A stretch of DNA of 48,735 bases from Anaerolineaceae bacterium UBA5311 (GTDB taxonomy: Bacteria > Chloroflexota > Anaerolineae > Anaerolineales > Anaerolineaceae): the NCBI GenBank assembly GCA_002411175.1, contig DHRN01000088.1, forward strand, positions 1 through 48,735. The letters run 5' to 3'. The notes beneath the pieces are model-generated. The model worked only from the letters and a program-made list of their open reading frames with translations. It made no database searches and was not told the DNA's origin. Positions 15,728-23,620 of this stretch are shown here, piece after piece; within the stretch, counting starts at the first letter, position 1, and every line of letters begins with the position of its first letter. A program made the translations under genes and the position numbers.

Positions 15728-17536
15728 TTAGTCAGAAGGTTTGCCCAGTCTCGCGCGTTCTTCTTCAACGATGCTGTGGTCGAGCTTCTTGAACAACGGC
15801 AGCGGTTGGTTAAAGGGTTTACCCTCTTCCAATTCCAGAGGCACCCAGGCATCAGCGCCTGGTCTTACCAACGAAAAATCGCTGTCAAGCCCCAAAACGA
15901 GGTGGGTTCCCAAAGAATCTTCAACTTCACAGGTGAAGGGCGTCTCAAACAAGGAATAATCGTTAGCCAGAATTTTGTTGAGCTTTTCGCTCGTTTCAGG
16001 CAGGAATGGTGAAAAAATAATTTTCAGCCAGTCAATCGCCTGGATAGCAGTGAAAAGTGATTTTGCCGCCTCATCGCGGTCTGTTTTTATCTCAAACCAG
16101 GGAGCTTGCACGTCAAGATACTTATTCACTTCAGTCGCCAATCGCATCGCTTCTGCCAGGGCTGACTTCAGCTGTACCTTTTCGATATAGTTTCCAACCG
16201 ATTCAAAACCTGCCGTGATCGTATCTAATAATACATGATCGGGAGCGCGTAATTCTCCTGGGTTCGGTATCTTTCCATCAAAGTTTTTCCAGGTAAACGA
16301 CAAAACCCGGTTCACCAAATTGCCCCAGGTTGCCACAAGCTCATTATTATTGCGCTGGAAGAATTCCTCCCAATCCCAGTCTGTGTCGCGGTTTTCGGGC
16401 ATAGCCACAGTCAGATAATAGCGCAGCGCGTCACTGTCATAACGGTCCAGCGCGTCCAAACCCCAGACTGCCCAATTGTTGCTGCCGCTGATCTTGCGAC
16501 CTTCCAGGTTCATAAATTCGTTTGCCGGCACATCGTAAGGCAAAACCAGTGCCTGCGGAGCCTCGCTGCCCATGCGGCGGTCAAAATCCTCGCCCATACC
16601 AAGCAGTTCTGCGGGCCAGGTGACCGCATGGAAGGTGATGTTATCTTTACCAATGAAGTAGAAAGACCTCGCCTTCTTATTCGTCCACCAATCCCGCCAG
16701 ACATTGGGTTGCTCATGCAAATGACCCCACTCAACGGTTGACGACAAATAACCGATCACAGCCTCAAACCAGACATACAGACACTTCCCCTCCCAACCTC
16801 CCAGCGGCACCGGAATCCCCCACTCCAAATCCCGCGTGATCGAGGTTGGTTTCAAACCCACTGATTGGATTGTGCCCAGAGACTGGCGTAAAACATTTGG
16901 TCTCCAATAGTCTTCACGATCTTTTAGAAACTGCTGAATTTGCGGTTCCAGAGTTGAGAGGTCCAGGTAGAAGTGTTCAGTTTCCTTAAGCTCGGGGGTG
17001 GCGCCATCAACTTTTGAGCGGGGGTTGATCAGTTTTTCGGCTTCCAGCTCGTTGCCGCAGTGCTCGCATTGGTCAGAGCGCGCGCCTTCATAGCCGCAAA
17101 TATAACAAGTTCCCTCAACGTATCTGTCTGGCAAAAAACGATTCTGCGCCGGGCTGTACCATTGTTTGGATACATTCTTCTTAAGATAGCCGTTCTCCAA
17201 TAGAGAAAGGAAAACCTTCTGGGAGATAGAAAAATGGTTATCGGTATGAGTGGATGTAAACAGATCATAGCTTATTCCCAGTCGCTGGAACAATTCGATG
17301 AAACGCGGGTGATAATGCGAATAGATCTGGTAAGGAGTTTGCCCGGTTTGGTCAGCCTTGATCGTGATCGCCGTACCATGGGAGTCAGAACCAGAGACCA
17401 TCAGCACTCGATTGCCTCTCAGGCGATGATAACGGGCAACGATATCGCCAGGTAAGTGAGAGCCGGTGATGTTACCGACGTGGATATCAGAATTTGCGTA
17501 TGGCCAGGCAACAGCGATTAAAATGTTCTCGTTCAA
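15728..17536 (-). CDS. metG: Methionyl-tRNA synthetase
   Basis: The 602-residue class I synthetase has the HIGH-like motif as HVGN (YANSDIHVGNITGSHLPGDI), a zinc-binding insert (CYICGYEGARSDQCEHCG) and a KMSKS-like loop that reads KISGSNN, followed by LDRYDSDALRYYL. The Cys-rich insert and loop variant fit the branch seen in Thermus, Actinobacteria and Chloroflexi. It charges tRNA-Met, including the initiator. The start codon is TTG, supported by AGGAG 6 nt upstream. There is no C-terminal tRNA-binding domain, as in short MetRS forms. Confidence 0.93.
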   Translation of the reverse strand: MNENILIAVAWPYANSDIHVGNITGSHLPGDIVARYHRLRGNRVLMVSGSDSHGTAITIKADQTGQTPYQIYSHYHPRFIELFQRLGISYDLFTSTHTDNHFSISQKVFLSLLENGYLKKNVSKQWYSPAQNRFLPDRYVEGTCYICGYEGARSDQCEHCGNELEAEKLINPRSKVDGATPELKETEHFYLDLSTLEPQIQQFLKDREDYWRPNVLRQSLGTIQSVGLKPTSITRDLEWGIPVPLGGWEGKCLYVWFEAVIGYLSSTVEWGHLHEQPNVWRDWWTNKKARSFYFIGKDNITFHAVTWPAELLGMGEDFDRRMGSEAPQALVLPYDVPANEFMNLEGRKISGSNNWAVWGLDALDRYDSDALRYYLTVAMPENRDTDWDWEEFFQRNNNELVATWGNLVNRVLSFTWKNFDGKIPNPGELRAPDHVLLDTITAGFESVGNYIEKVQLKSALAEAMRLATEVNKYLDVQAPWFEIKTDRDEAAKSLFTAIQAIDWLKIIFSPFLPETSEKLNKILANDYSLFETPFTCEVEDSLGTHLVLGLDSDFSLVRPGADAWVPLELEEGKPFNQPLPLFKKLDHSIVEEERARLGKPSD

Positions 17537-17565
17537 AGTTAACTCCTATCAGAAAGCATCGGCAA

Positions 17566-17571
17566 ATTTTA
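17566..17571 (-). promoter_or_regulatory. -10 element of metG
   Basis: TAAAAT within GGTAAAATTT on the minus strand ends 29 nt before the TTG start, leaving room for a short leader with AGGAG. The -35 region is weak. Confidence 0.4.
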
Positions 17572-17607
17572 CCATCCTTGTCGTGCTTTTATACAAAAGC
17601 CCGTTGT

Positions 17608-18090
17608 TTAAGAAAAATCTATACCGTGATTATGTTCACAGGGTCTGGTGTTCAGGTTTTGCCCGCATTCCAGGCAGATACCTTTACAATCAGGTTTACA
17701 AAGTGATGTTATCGGCAATTCCAGCAGTATATAGTCTCGGAAGGGTATGCCCAAATCGATATAGCCATCTTTAGGAACCAACTCTTCGTCCAGCTCTTCG
17801 ATCATGCGGAGTTCAAAGACGTACAATTCCTCAAAATTCGTATGGATATGGACCTGCATCGGTTCCAAACAGCGGCTGCACTGACCGTCAATGTCCGCCT
17901 CGAGATCAGCTTGCAGCAACAAACCCTCACTCGTCCGGGAGAACGAATAGTGCCCAATCAAATTTCGAGCGAGCAAATCCGGTTCGATAAAAATTTCTGG
18001 GAAGTTTATTTCGAAATTTCGGCTATATCCGATAGGCTTATTTAGGAAAAAACCGATATTTGTTCGTAGGGAATACTTAATGTTTTCCAT
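17608..18090 (-). CDS. DUF177/YceD family protein
   Basis: The 160-residue protein matches DUF177 (YceD, large-subunit rRNA accumulation protein): an N-terminal beta-rich half with ADIDGQCSRCLEPMQV, a central acidic part and a C-terminal zinc-finger-like CKPDCKGICLECGQNLNTRP. YceD acts in 23S rRNA accumulation and ribosome assembly and usually precedes rpmF (L32). No rpmF is present downstream here, where metG follows after 71 nt. The frame stays open upstream to 18162, but ATG 18090 gives the usual N-terminus. TATAAT at 18122-18127 supports a promoter before it. Confidence 0.8.
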   Translation of the reverse strand: MENIKYSLRTNIGFFLNKPIGYSRNFEINFPEIFIEPDLLARNLIGHYSFSRTSEGLLLQADLEADIDGQCSRCLEPMQVHIHTNFEELYVFELRMIEELDEELVPKDGYIDLGIPFRDYILLELPITSLCKPDCKGICLECGQNLNTRPCEHNHGIDFS

Positions 18091-18101
18091 GGCAGTTACA
18101 A

Positions 18102-18129
18102 TTGTTAAAGTATTTTTCGTGATTATATC
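18102..18129. promoter_or_regulatory. Overlapping divergent promoters of the DUF177 gene and rdgB
   Basis: On the minus strand TATAAT (18122-18127) points to the DUF177 gene. On the plus strand TTGTTA (18102-18107) and TATATC (18124-18129), 16 nt apart, point to rdgB. The two -10 elements overlap, so the polymerases would exclude each other. Confidence 0.45.
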
Positions 18130-18165
18130 ATGTGGTCCGCCAGGACTCCAGCATATGGACAAAGT

Positions 18166-18762
18166 ATGAAGAACCTTTTAGTTGCAAGTAACAACCAGCA
18201 TAAATTCGAAGAGATCAGCGCGATCCTTTCCGGATTGCCCTTGCGGATGATCAAACCCGGGGATCTTGGTATCAGGCTGGAAGTTGCAGAAACCGGGAGT
18301 AGCTACCTGGAAAATTCACTGATAAAAGCAGAAGCTTTTCATCGTGCCAGTGGTTTGCCTGTGCTTGCTGATGATTCCGGACTGGAAGTTGAGCTGCTTA
18401 ACGGGGCACCGGGAATCCATTCCCGCCGCTTTAACCCTCAGCCGGGAGCGAATGACCGCGATCGCTGCCTGTACCTGATTAAAAAGCTGGAAGGAATGCC
18501 CAAACCCTGGCTGGCTCGCTTTAACTGCGTTGCAGTGTTTTACCAAAACCCGACCACATGGACCCATTATCATGGAACAGTCGACGGAGAAATCATCGAA
18601 GAATTTCGGGGAGAAGAAGGTTTTGGGTATGACCCGGTGTTTTTTATACCGCCTTACAACAAAACGATGGCTGAACTTGGCACGGCAATTAAGAACACGA
18701 TCAGCCACCGTGCCAATGCGTTAAAAAATCTGACTGCCCTTCACCAATGGGCAAATCAGTAG
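18166..18762 (+). CDS. rdgB: XTP/dITP diphosphatase (RdgB/HAM1)
   Basis: The 198-residue protein has the family motifs LVASNNQHKFEEISAIL at the N-terminus, VLADDSGLEVELLNGAPGIH in the centre, and FGYDPVFFIP and NTISHRANAL near the C-terminus. RdgB hydrolyses non-canonical purine triphosphates (ITP, dITP, XTP) and keeps them out of DNA. The length matches the family. The ATG at 18130 would add 12 residues that no family member has, so ATG 18166 is used. It is transcribed divergently from the DUF177 gene. Confidence 0.95.
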   Translation: MKNLLVASNNQHKFEEISAILSGLPLRMIKPGDLGIRLEVAETGSSYLENSLIKAEAFHRASGLPVLADDSGLEVELLNGAPGIHSRRFNPQPGANDRDRCLYLIKKLEGMPKPWLARFNCVAVFYQNPTTWTHYHGTVDGEIIEEFRGEEGFGYDPVFFIPPYNKTMAELGTAIKNTISHRANALKNLTALHQWANQ

Positions 18763-18765
18763 GGG

Positions 18766-19251
18766 TTAAAACTTATACCCAATTGTCCGTAAGAAATCTT
18801 TCCGCCAGGTGATATCCGCTTCTGTTTCGATGCCATGCGGCGAAAACCCATCCACCACACCTAAAACACCTCTGCCCAGGTCGGTTTCGATCAACACAAC
18901 CTCGGTCGGATTGGCAGTTGCGCAAAAAATATTGACCACTTCGGGAACGGTTTTAAGATTAGTCAGGATGTTGATCGGGAAGCTCCCTTCCCCCAGGAAC
19001 AAAATAAAGCAGTGACCCGCAGCTATTCGGAGGGCATTCTCTTTCGCCAGCTCGATCAGGCTCTCATCATTGCCAGCAAAGCGGACAAGACGCATACCGG
19101 AAGCCTCGCAAAATGCCAGTCCAAACTTTGCGGTTGGGGCAAAGGTAACCATCATCTCGTGAATGTCTTCAACGGTTTTGATGAAATGTGACTGCCCAAG
19201 GATGAAATTCATCTCTTCAGGCTTGTTAATTATTTCGATTATGATATTCAT
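18766..19251 (-). CDS. Adenosine-specific kinase family protein (DUF355-like)
   Basis: The 161-residue protein resembles the small adenosine-specific kinase family known mainly from archaea. Recognisable stretches are NFILGQSHFIKTVEDIHEM, FGLAFCEASGMRLVRFAGND, VNIFCATANPTEVVLIET and GRGVLGVVDGFSP. The biochemical role has weak support even in archaea, so the name should be read as family membership. ATG 19251 is chosen over the in-frame ATG at 19272 because GGAGG lies 6 nt upstream of it. The TAAAAT -10 element is at 19273-19278. It converges with rdgB, with 3 nt between the stops. Confidence 0.8.
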   Translation of the reverse strand: MNIIIEIINKPEEMNFILGQSHFIKTVEDIHEMMVTFAPTAKFGLAFCEASGMRLVRFAGNDESLIELAKENALRIAAGHCFILFLGEGSFPINILTNLKTVPEVVNIFCATANPTEVVLIETDLGRGVLGVVDGFSPHGIETEADITWRKDFLRTIGYKF

Positions 19252-19272
19252 ACCAGCCTCCGTGTTTTCCAA

Positions 19273-19278
19273 ATTTTA
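19273..19278 (-). promoter_or_regulatory. -10 element of the adenosine kinase family gene
   Basis: TAAAAT on the minus strand ends 21 nt before the ATG at 19251. A leader of about 14 nt would still hold the GGAGG ribosome binding site. Confidence 0.45.
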
Positions 19279-19341
19279 ACATACTCCACCTTCAGTTTTT
19301 CGAAAAATGAAACCAACGGTAATCGTTTGGCGCAAATAAGG

Positions 19342-19347
19342 TAAAAT
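19342..19347 (+). promoter_or_regulatory. -10 element of the PhnD-like lipoprotein gene, predicted leaderless start
   Basis: TAAAAT ends exactly 6 nt before the ATG at 19354, with no room for a ribosome binding site. The spacing is the same as at uvrC. Confidence 0.55.
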
Positions 19348-19353
19348 TCAGCC

Positions 19354-20406
19354 ATGTTAAAGACAAGATTTCTTGTTTATGGGGGCTTGCTCCTCTGCCT
19401 GATTTTGCTTGGTTCTTGTTCAGGATTTTTAAATCAGCAGCCCACCCTGGACTTTAATCCAGTCACCCTAACTGCTGAGCCCCTGCCTCTGACCCCCTTA
19501 CCAACCTACACACCCACGACTGTTCCAATTGGCTCGGAGGGTAACCCATTGGTTATGGGCATAATTATTGATGAGTTTGTCGCCGGTCAAAACGAAGCAG
19601 TGCAATCGGTGATGATGCATATGAGCGAAGGGCTTGGTCTGGAAGTCGTGGCGAGAGCTTTTGGAAATTACGTTGACCTCGAGCTTGCCCTGCAAAGGTC
19701 AGAGGTCCAGCTTGCCTGGCTGACCGCGCCCGAATATTTGCTTGCCAGTCAAAAAAACCTCGCCAGCTCGCTGTTGGTAACCAACCATCTCGGGGTTACC
19801 GCATATGGAATTCAGTTTCTGGGACACAAAGACGGCGAGCTGGAAAGTCACTTTGATGCAGCCACAAACACCTCACCATCAACAGCAGGGCAGGCACTCG
19901 CGCAGCTGGCAGGGATGCGCCCCTGCCTTACTCAAGAAGATTCGTTAGCGGGCTATTGGGTGCCGCTCGGTTATTTAAATCAGAATTCAATCAGTTACCT
20001 GCGTCCGGTGCTCACCTTTTCTTTTAGTGCCAGCATGCGCGCCCTTTACATAAAAGGAGTCTGCGCCTACACTTCCACCTATGCAATTTCAGCTGACCCG
20101 CGCACAAGTTCTGAAGTAATCCATGACCTGCCAGATGTTATCGAAACGCTGCCGATCCTCTGGATTTCGCCGGCTATCATCCCGAACATCAATTTATCGG
20201 TCAGCCCGCAGATAGACCTGACCTTGCAAAACCAGCTGTCGGAATACCTGCGCAACTTTTCGAGGGAAGATATCGGCAAAGCACTGCTGAGCCAGATGCT
20301 GGACTATGAAATCGCTCAACTGGAGCCAATACACGATACCAGCTACCAGGTACTGCGTGATCTGCTTTCTACCACGGATGTTCGCCTGGTCGACCTGGCA
20401 AGATGA
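19354..20406 (+). CDS. PhnD-like substrate-binding lipoprotein
   Basis: The 350-residue protein has a lipoprotein signal (basic start, hydrophobic core, lipobox LLGSC with Cys at about 23), a Thr/Pro-rich linker (about 40-60) and a periplasmic-binding-protein fold like the phosphate/phosphonate-binding PhnD family (EGLGLEVVARAFGNYVDLEL, then VQLAWLTAPEYLLA). In such proteins the ligand is often an oxyanion, but no permease or ATPase gene is adjacent. It may serve a distant transporter or a sensor. The stop overlaps the next gene (ATGA). Confidence 0.8.
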   Translation: MLKTRFLVYGGLLLCLILLGSCSGFLNQQPTLDFNPVTLTAEPLPLTPLPTYTPTTVPIGSEGNPLVMGIIIDEFVAGQNEAVQSVMMHMSEGLGLEVVARAFGNYVDLELALQRSEVQLAWLTAPEYLLASQKNLASSLLVTNHLGVTAYGIQFLGHKDGELESHFDAATNTSPSTAGQALAQLAGMRPCLTQEDSLAGYWVPLGYLNQNSISYLRPVLTFSFSASMRALYIKGVCAYTSTYAISADPRTSSEVIHDLPDVIETLPILWISPAIIPNINLSVSPQIDLTLQNQLSEYLRNFSREDIGKALLSQMLDYEIAQLEPIHDTSYQVLRDLLSTTDVRLVDLAR

Positions 20407-21050
20407 TGATAATCGTGAAAGTTATTTTTCGTTTCCTGATTATTACAGCCTGCATCCTCTTTTTTCTTACAGGAGGGCTACGAATTGCGATGCTCCTGCT
20501 TACCCAGGATTCAGTTTATAACCTGGATACAGTCCCATCGAAAGCTGTCGTTTTGGTACCCGGCGCTGGGTTGAATGCAGTCGGTGGTCCATCGCTCCCG
20601 TTAAGGGACCGCCTGGACGCTGCCATTCAGCTCTACAAGGCTGGAAAAGTGCAGAAACTTCTGGTTTCGGGAGATAACGACTCGGTCTACTACAATGAAC
20701 CGGGAGCCATGCAAACCTATGCCATCGAAGCCGGTATCCCGGAGGAAGACGTGGTTCCGGACTATGCCGGGCGCCGCACCTACGATTCTTGCTACCGTGC
20801 CAGGCATATTTTTGGCATGGATGAGCTGATCGTTGTCACCCAGGCTTACCACCTGCCCCGCGCGGTTTTTTTGTGCGAAAATTCCGGAATCGATGTGGTT
20901 GGTGTGCCGGTTGAGCAATCCCGTTATATTCGTTCCCGCTTCTTGTTTTGGAATGTAAGGGAGGTTTTTGCCAGCATAATAGCTTGGACAGACGTCCTGA
21001 TCACGAAACCTTTGCCCATTTTGGGTGAATTTGAACCGATTTTCCCCTGA
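20403..21050 (+). CDS. SanA/YdcF-type membrane-anchored protein (DUF218)
   Basis: The 215-residue protein has one N-terminal membrane segment (about 5-32) and a DUF218 domain with the hallmark strands AVVLVPGAG, RLDAAIQLYKAGKVQKLLVS, DNDSVYYNEPGAMQ and the late motif IVVTQAYHLPRAVFLC. SanA acts in E. coli envelope permeability and vancomycin resistance; others of the family are linked to peptidoglycan or polysaccharide metabolism. The domain would lie outside the membrane. It is translated in overlap with the lipoprotein. It converges with gyrA, with 5 nt between the genes. Confidence 0.85.
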   Translation: MMIIVKVIFRFLIITACILFFLTGGLRIAMLLLTQDSVYNLDTVPSKAVVLVPGAGLNAVGGPSLPLRDRLDAAIQLYKAGKVQKLLVSGDNDSVYYNEPGAMQTYAIEAGIPEEDVVPDYAGRRTYDSCYRARHIFGMDELIVVTQAYHLPRAVFLCENSGIDVVGVPVEQSRYIRSRFLFWNVREVFASIIAWTDVLITKPLPILGEFEPIFP

Positions 21051-21055
21051 AGCTA

Positions 21056-23515
21056 TCAGAGCTTGTTATCACCCCAATATTCGCTGTAGTCCACCAGCGT
21101 GGTGAAACCGATCACCTCGTCCTCCGGCTTGAGTGTATACATCACCTGACCATTTCCGCTACGTTTACGGCTGACCGCGTTGGTTATGGTGAAAACCTTG
21201 CTGGCAGTTTTGCTGAAGTGCGCAATTCCTCTGTCGGTCAGTTTGCCAACTAATTGCGCGGCAACCAGGTCATCACCAGCTAATCTCCAGCCAATCACTC
21301 CCTGACCATAACGCCCCTGTTTGGGAATATCCGTCGCGGGAACACGCTTTGCCATGCCCAGGCGTGTCAGCAGAGCCACCTCGTCCCTGTCGGAAACCAG
21401 GGAAGCGCCAACGATGTAATCATTCTCCTTTAGCTTGATCGCATTCACGCCCGCAGCGACCAAACCCATCGGACGCACGTCATTTTCATCGAAGCGAATG
21501 GACATGCCCTGGGCTGTGGTCAACAACACGTGCTGAGTACCATCAGATATCAGCACCTGGAACAACTCATCGTTTTGGTTGATCTTTGTCAACACAAAAT
21601 CACTCGCAGACACACCCGGCAGATCTGCAACAGCCGAGCGCTTGATCATTCCATGCCGACTGATTGTTATCACAAATCTTTCGGGCAGGTCTTTGGATTC
21701 GATTGGTACAGTAAAAATCGACTGCAAAATGTCGTTGGCATGCAGTGGAGCGATCTTGTGCGCGGGAGCAGCGCTGTCTTTCCCATTTTGTATCGGGATT
21801 GATAGCGATGCAATCGCCGCAGAGCGTCCTTCCGTGGTCACGAGGAAAATTGTTTGGTGCGAATTCGTCCTCACGAGGCTCCAGGGAGCTTTCTCACCTC
21901 CAAGGCGGTTGCATTTGTCCCCTTCCGTGCGTGAAAGCAGCCCGTCTTCGCTGAGTTCCACCCAATAATGCTCAAGGGGGAGCACATCCGTAACAGTCAG
22001 GAAATCCGAGGCTTTTTCGCCTTCACCCAGCTTGATAATTTGCGTTCGCCGCGAATCCGAAAACTTATCCTTGACTTCACTCAATTCATCGATCACAACC
22101 TGGCGCATCTTTTGGGAAGATTTCAAAAGAGCCTCAAGCTCCGCAATCAACTTGCTGACTTCTTTGTATTCGTCTTCAATTTTCTGGCGTTCCAACGATG
22201 CCAGGCGGCGTAATGGCATCTCCAGGATCGCGTTTGCCTGGATTTCATCCAGTTTATACCTGGTCATCAAGGTTTGCCTGGCGTCATCAACCGTTTTCGA
22301 TTTTTTAATGATGCGGATAATTTCGTCGATGTTTTGGATGGCGATGCGCAAAGCCTTGAGAATATGCAGGCGTTCTTCATTTTTTCGCAAGAGATATTCG
22401 CTTCTACGCCGCACAACTTCGAGGCGGTGCTCCACGAAAACTCGCAGCGCTTGTTTTAGTGACAAACGGTGGGGGCTGCCATCCACCAATGCCAGAATAT
22501 TGATCCCAAAGGTACTGTGCATTTGCGTGCGTTTATAGAGCGTTGTCAGTATTTCGTCCGTATCGGCATTTTTATTCAGGTCGATGACTATGCGCATCCC
22601 CTGCCGGTCGGACTCGTCACGTAAATCGGTAACCCCTTCCAGACCACCTTCGCGGACAATACTGGCGATCTTCTCAATAAGGCTGGATTTGTTGACCATG
22701 TAGGGCAGCTCGGTTACGATGATGCGCATACGCCCGCGCGACATTTCTTCGAGGCGTGTCTGCGCGCGCATTTTCACGGTGCCATGCCCGGAACCATAAA
22801 TTTGAGAGAGTGGTTCCTGGCTGTCATCCTGTAAAATCAAACCGCCGGTCGGGAAGTCGGGTCCTTTTATATGGACCATCAGGTCATCGACGGTGATATC
22901 TTCGATCTTCTCCCAGTTTTGAAGCATCATCACCAGGGCATCAATGGTTTCGCCCAGGTTGTGCGGTGGAATATTGGTTGCCATGCCAACGGCAATACCA
23001 GAAGCTCCGTTTACCAGCATATTTGGGATCGCAGCCGGCAGGACCGAGGGCTCTTTCAGGGTGCCATCAAAATTGTCGGAAAAATTGACGGTCTCCATGT
23101 CAAGCTGACGCAGCAGTTCGATCGAAACAGGTGAAAGCCGGGCTTCTGTATAGCGCATTGCCGCTGGGGGATCGCCGTCGATGCTGCCAAAGTTCCCCTG
23201 ACCATCCACCAGCATATATCGCTGCGAAAAATCCTGCGCCATTCTTGCCATGGCATCATAAACTGCAGAGTCGCCGTGGGGATGGTATTTGCCCAACACT
23301 TCACCGACGATCCTGGCAGATTTTTTGTGGGGAGTGTTATCACGGATGCCCATGTCATACATGGCATAGAGAATTCGGCGCTGCACAGGCTTCAGTCCGT
23401 CGCGAGCATCAGGCAAAGCACGCGAAACGATTACGCTCATGGCGTAATCGAGGTAGCTTTGCTGCATTTCAGCATTGATATTGATTTTACTTATATTGGC
23501 AGAAACCATGGACAT
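21056..23515 (-). CDS. gyrA: DNA gyrase subunit A
   Basis: The 819-residue type II topoisomerase A subunit has the N-terminal breakage-reunion domain (YLDYAMSVIVSRALPDARDG, GKYHPHGDSAVYDAM, catalytic Tyr122 in AAMRYTEARL) and a C-terminal six-blade DNA-wrapping region. Ser83 and Asp87, the positions changed in quinolone resistance, have the sensitive residues. The usual GyrA box (QRRGGKG) of the first blade is not recognisable; the equivalent place reads NRLGGEKAP. It could be a gyrase or a decatenase-like relative; no gyrB is in the window. The start at 23515 is preceded by a purine-rich AGAAAG, with ATG 23509 as alternative. Confidence 0.9.
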   Translation of the reverse strand: MSMVSANISKININAEMQQSYLDYAMSVIVSRALPDARDGLKPVQRRILYAMYDMGIRDNTPHKKSARIVGEVLGKYHPHGDSAVYDAMARMAQDFSQRYMLVDGQGNFGSIDGDPPAAMRYTEARLSPVSIELLRQLDMETVNFSDNFDGTLKEPSVLPAAIPNMLVNGASGIAVGMATNIPPHNLGETIDALVMMLQNWEKIEDITVDDLMVHIKGPDFPTGGLILQDDSQEPLSQIYGSGHGTVKMRAQTRLEEMSRGRMRIIVTELPYMVNKSSLIEKIASIVREGGLEGVTDLRDESDRQGMRIVIDLNKNADTDEILTTLYKRTQMHSTFGINILALVDGSPHRLSLKQALRVFVEHRLEVVRRRSEYLLRKNEERLHILKALRIAIQNIDEIIRIIKKSKTVDDARQTLMTRYKLDEIQANAILEMPLRRLASLERQKIEDEYKEVSKLIAELEALLKSSQKMRQVVIDELSEVKDKFSDSRRTQIIKLGEGEKASDFLTVTDVLPLEHYWVELSEDGLLSRTEGDKCNRLGGEKAPWSLVRTNSHQTIFLVTTEGRSAAIASLSIPIQNGKDSAAPAHKIAPLHANDILQSIFTVPIESKDLPERFVITISRHGMIKRSAVADLPGVSASDFVLTKINQNDELFQVLISDGTQHVLLTTAQGMSIRFDENDVRPMGLVAAGVNAIKLKENDYIVGASLVSDRDEVALLTRLGMAKRVPATDIPKQGRYGQGVIGWRLAGDDLVAAQLVGKLTDRGIAHFSKTASKVFTITNAVSRKRSGNGQVMYTLKPEDEVIGFTTLVDYSEYWGDNKL

Positions 23516-23572
23516 TTTTTCTTTCTAATTATCGTCAATACAGGTAGATTACGACCTTTAACTATAGCATAA

Positions 23573-23603
23573 AACACCCGGAGAGTTGGATTCTCCGGGT
23601 GTT
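23573..23603 (-). terminator. Probable terminator downstream of rpoC
   Basis: A perfect 12-bp stem (AACACCCGGAGA 23573-23584 with TCTCCGGGTGTT 23592-23603) surrounds a 7-nt loop. On the minus strand it is followed by TTTTATG. It lies 17 nt after the rpoC stop and before the gyrA promoter region. Confidence 0.75.
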
Positions 23604-23620
23604 AATTTTTTTATCTGACC

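Noticed and set aside
15728..17536. MetRS KISGSNN as a broken KMSKS loop
   Set aside because: The branch of MetRS found in Thermus, Actinobacteria and Chloroflexi normally has a variant K-x-S-x-S type loop, so this looks like lineage variation and not damage.
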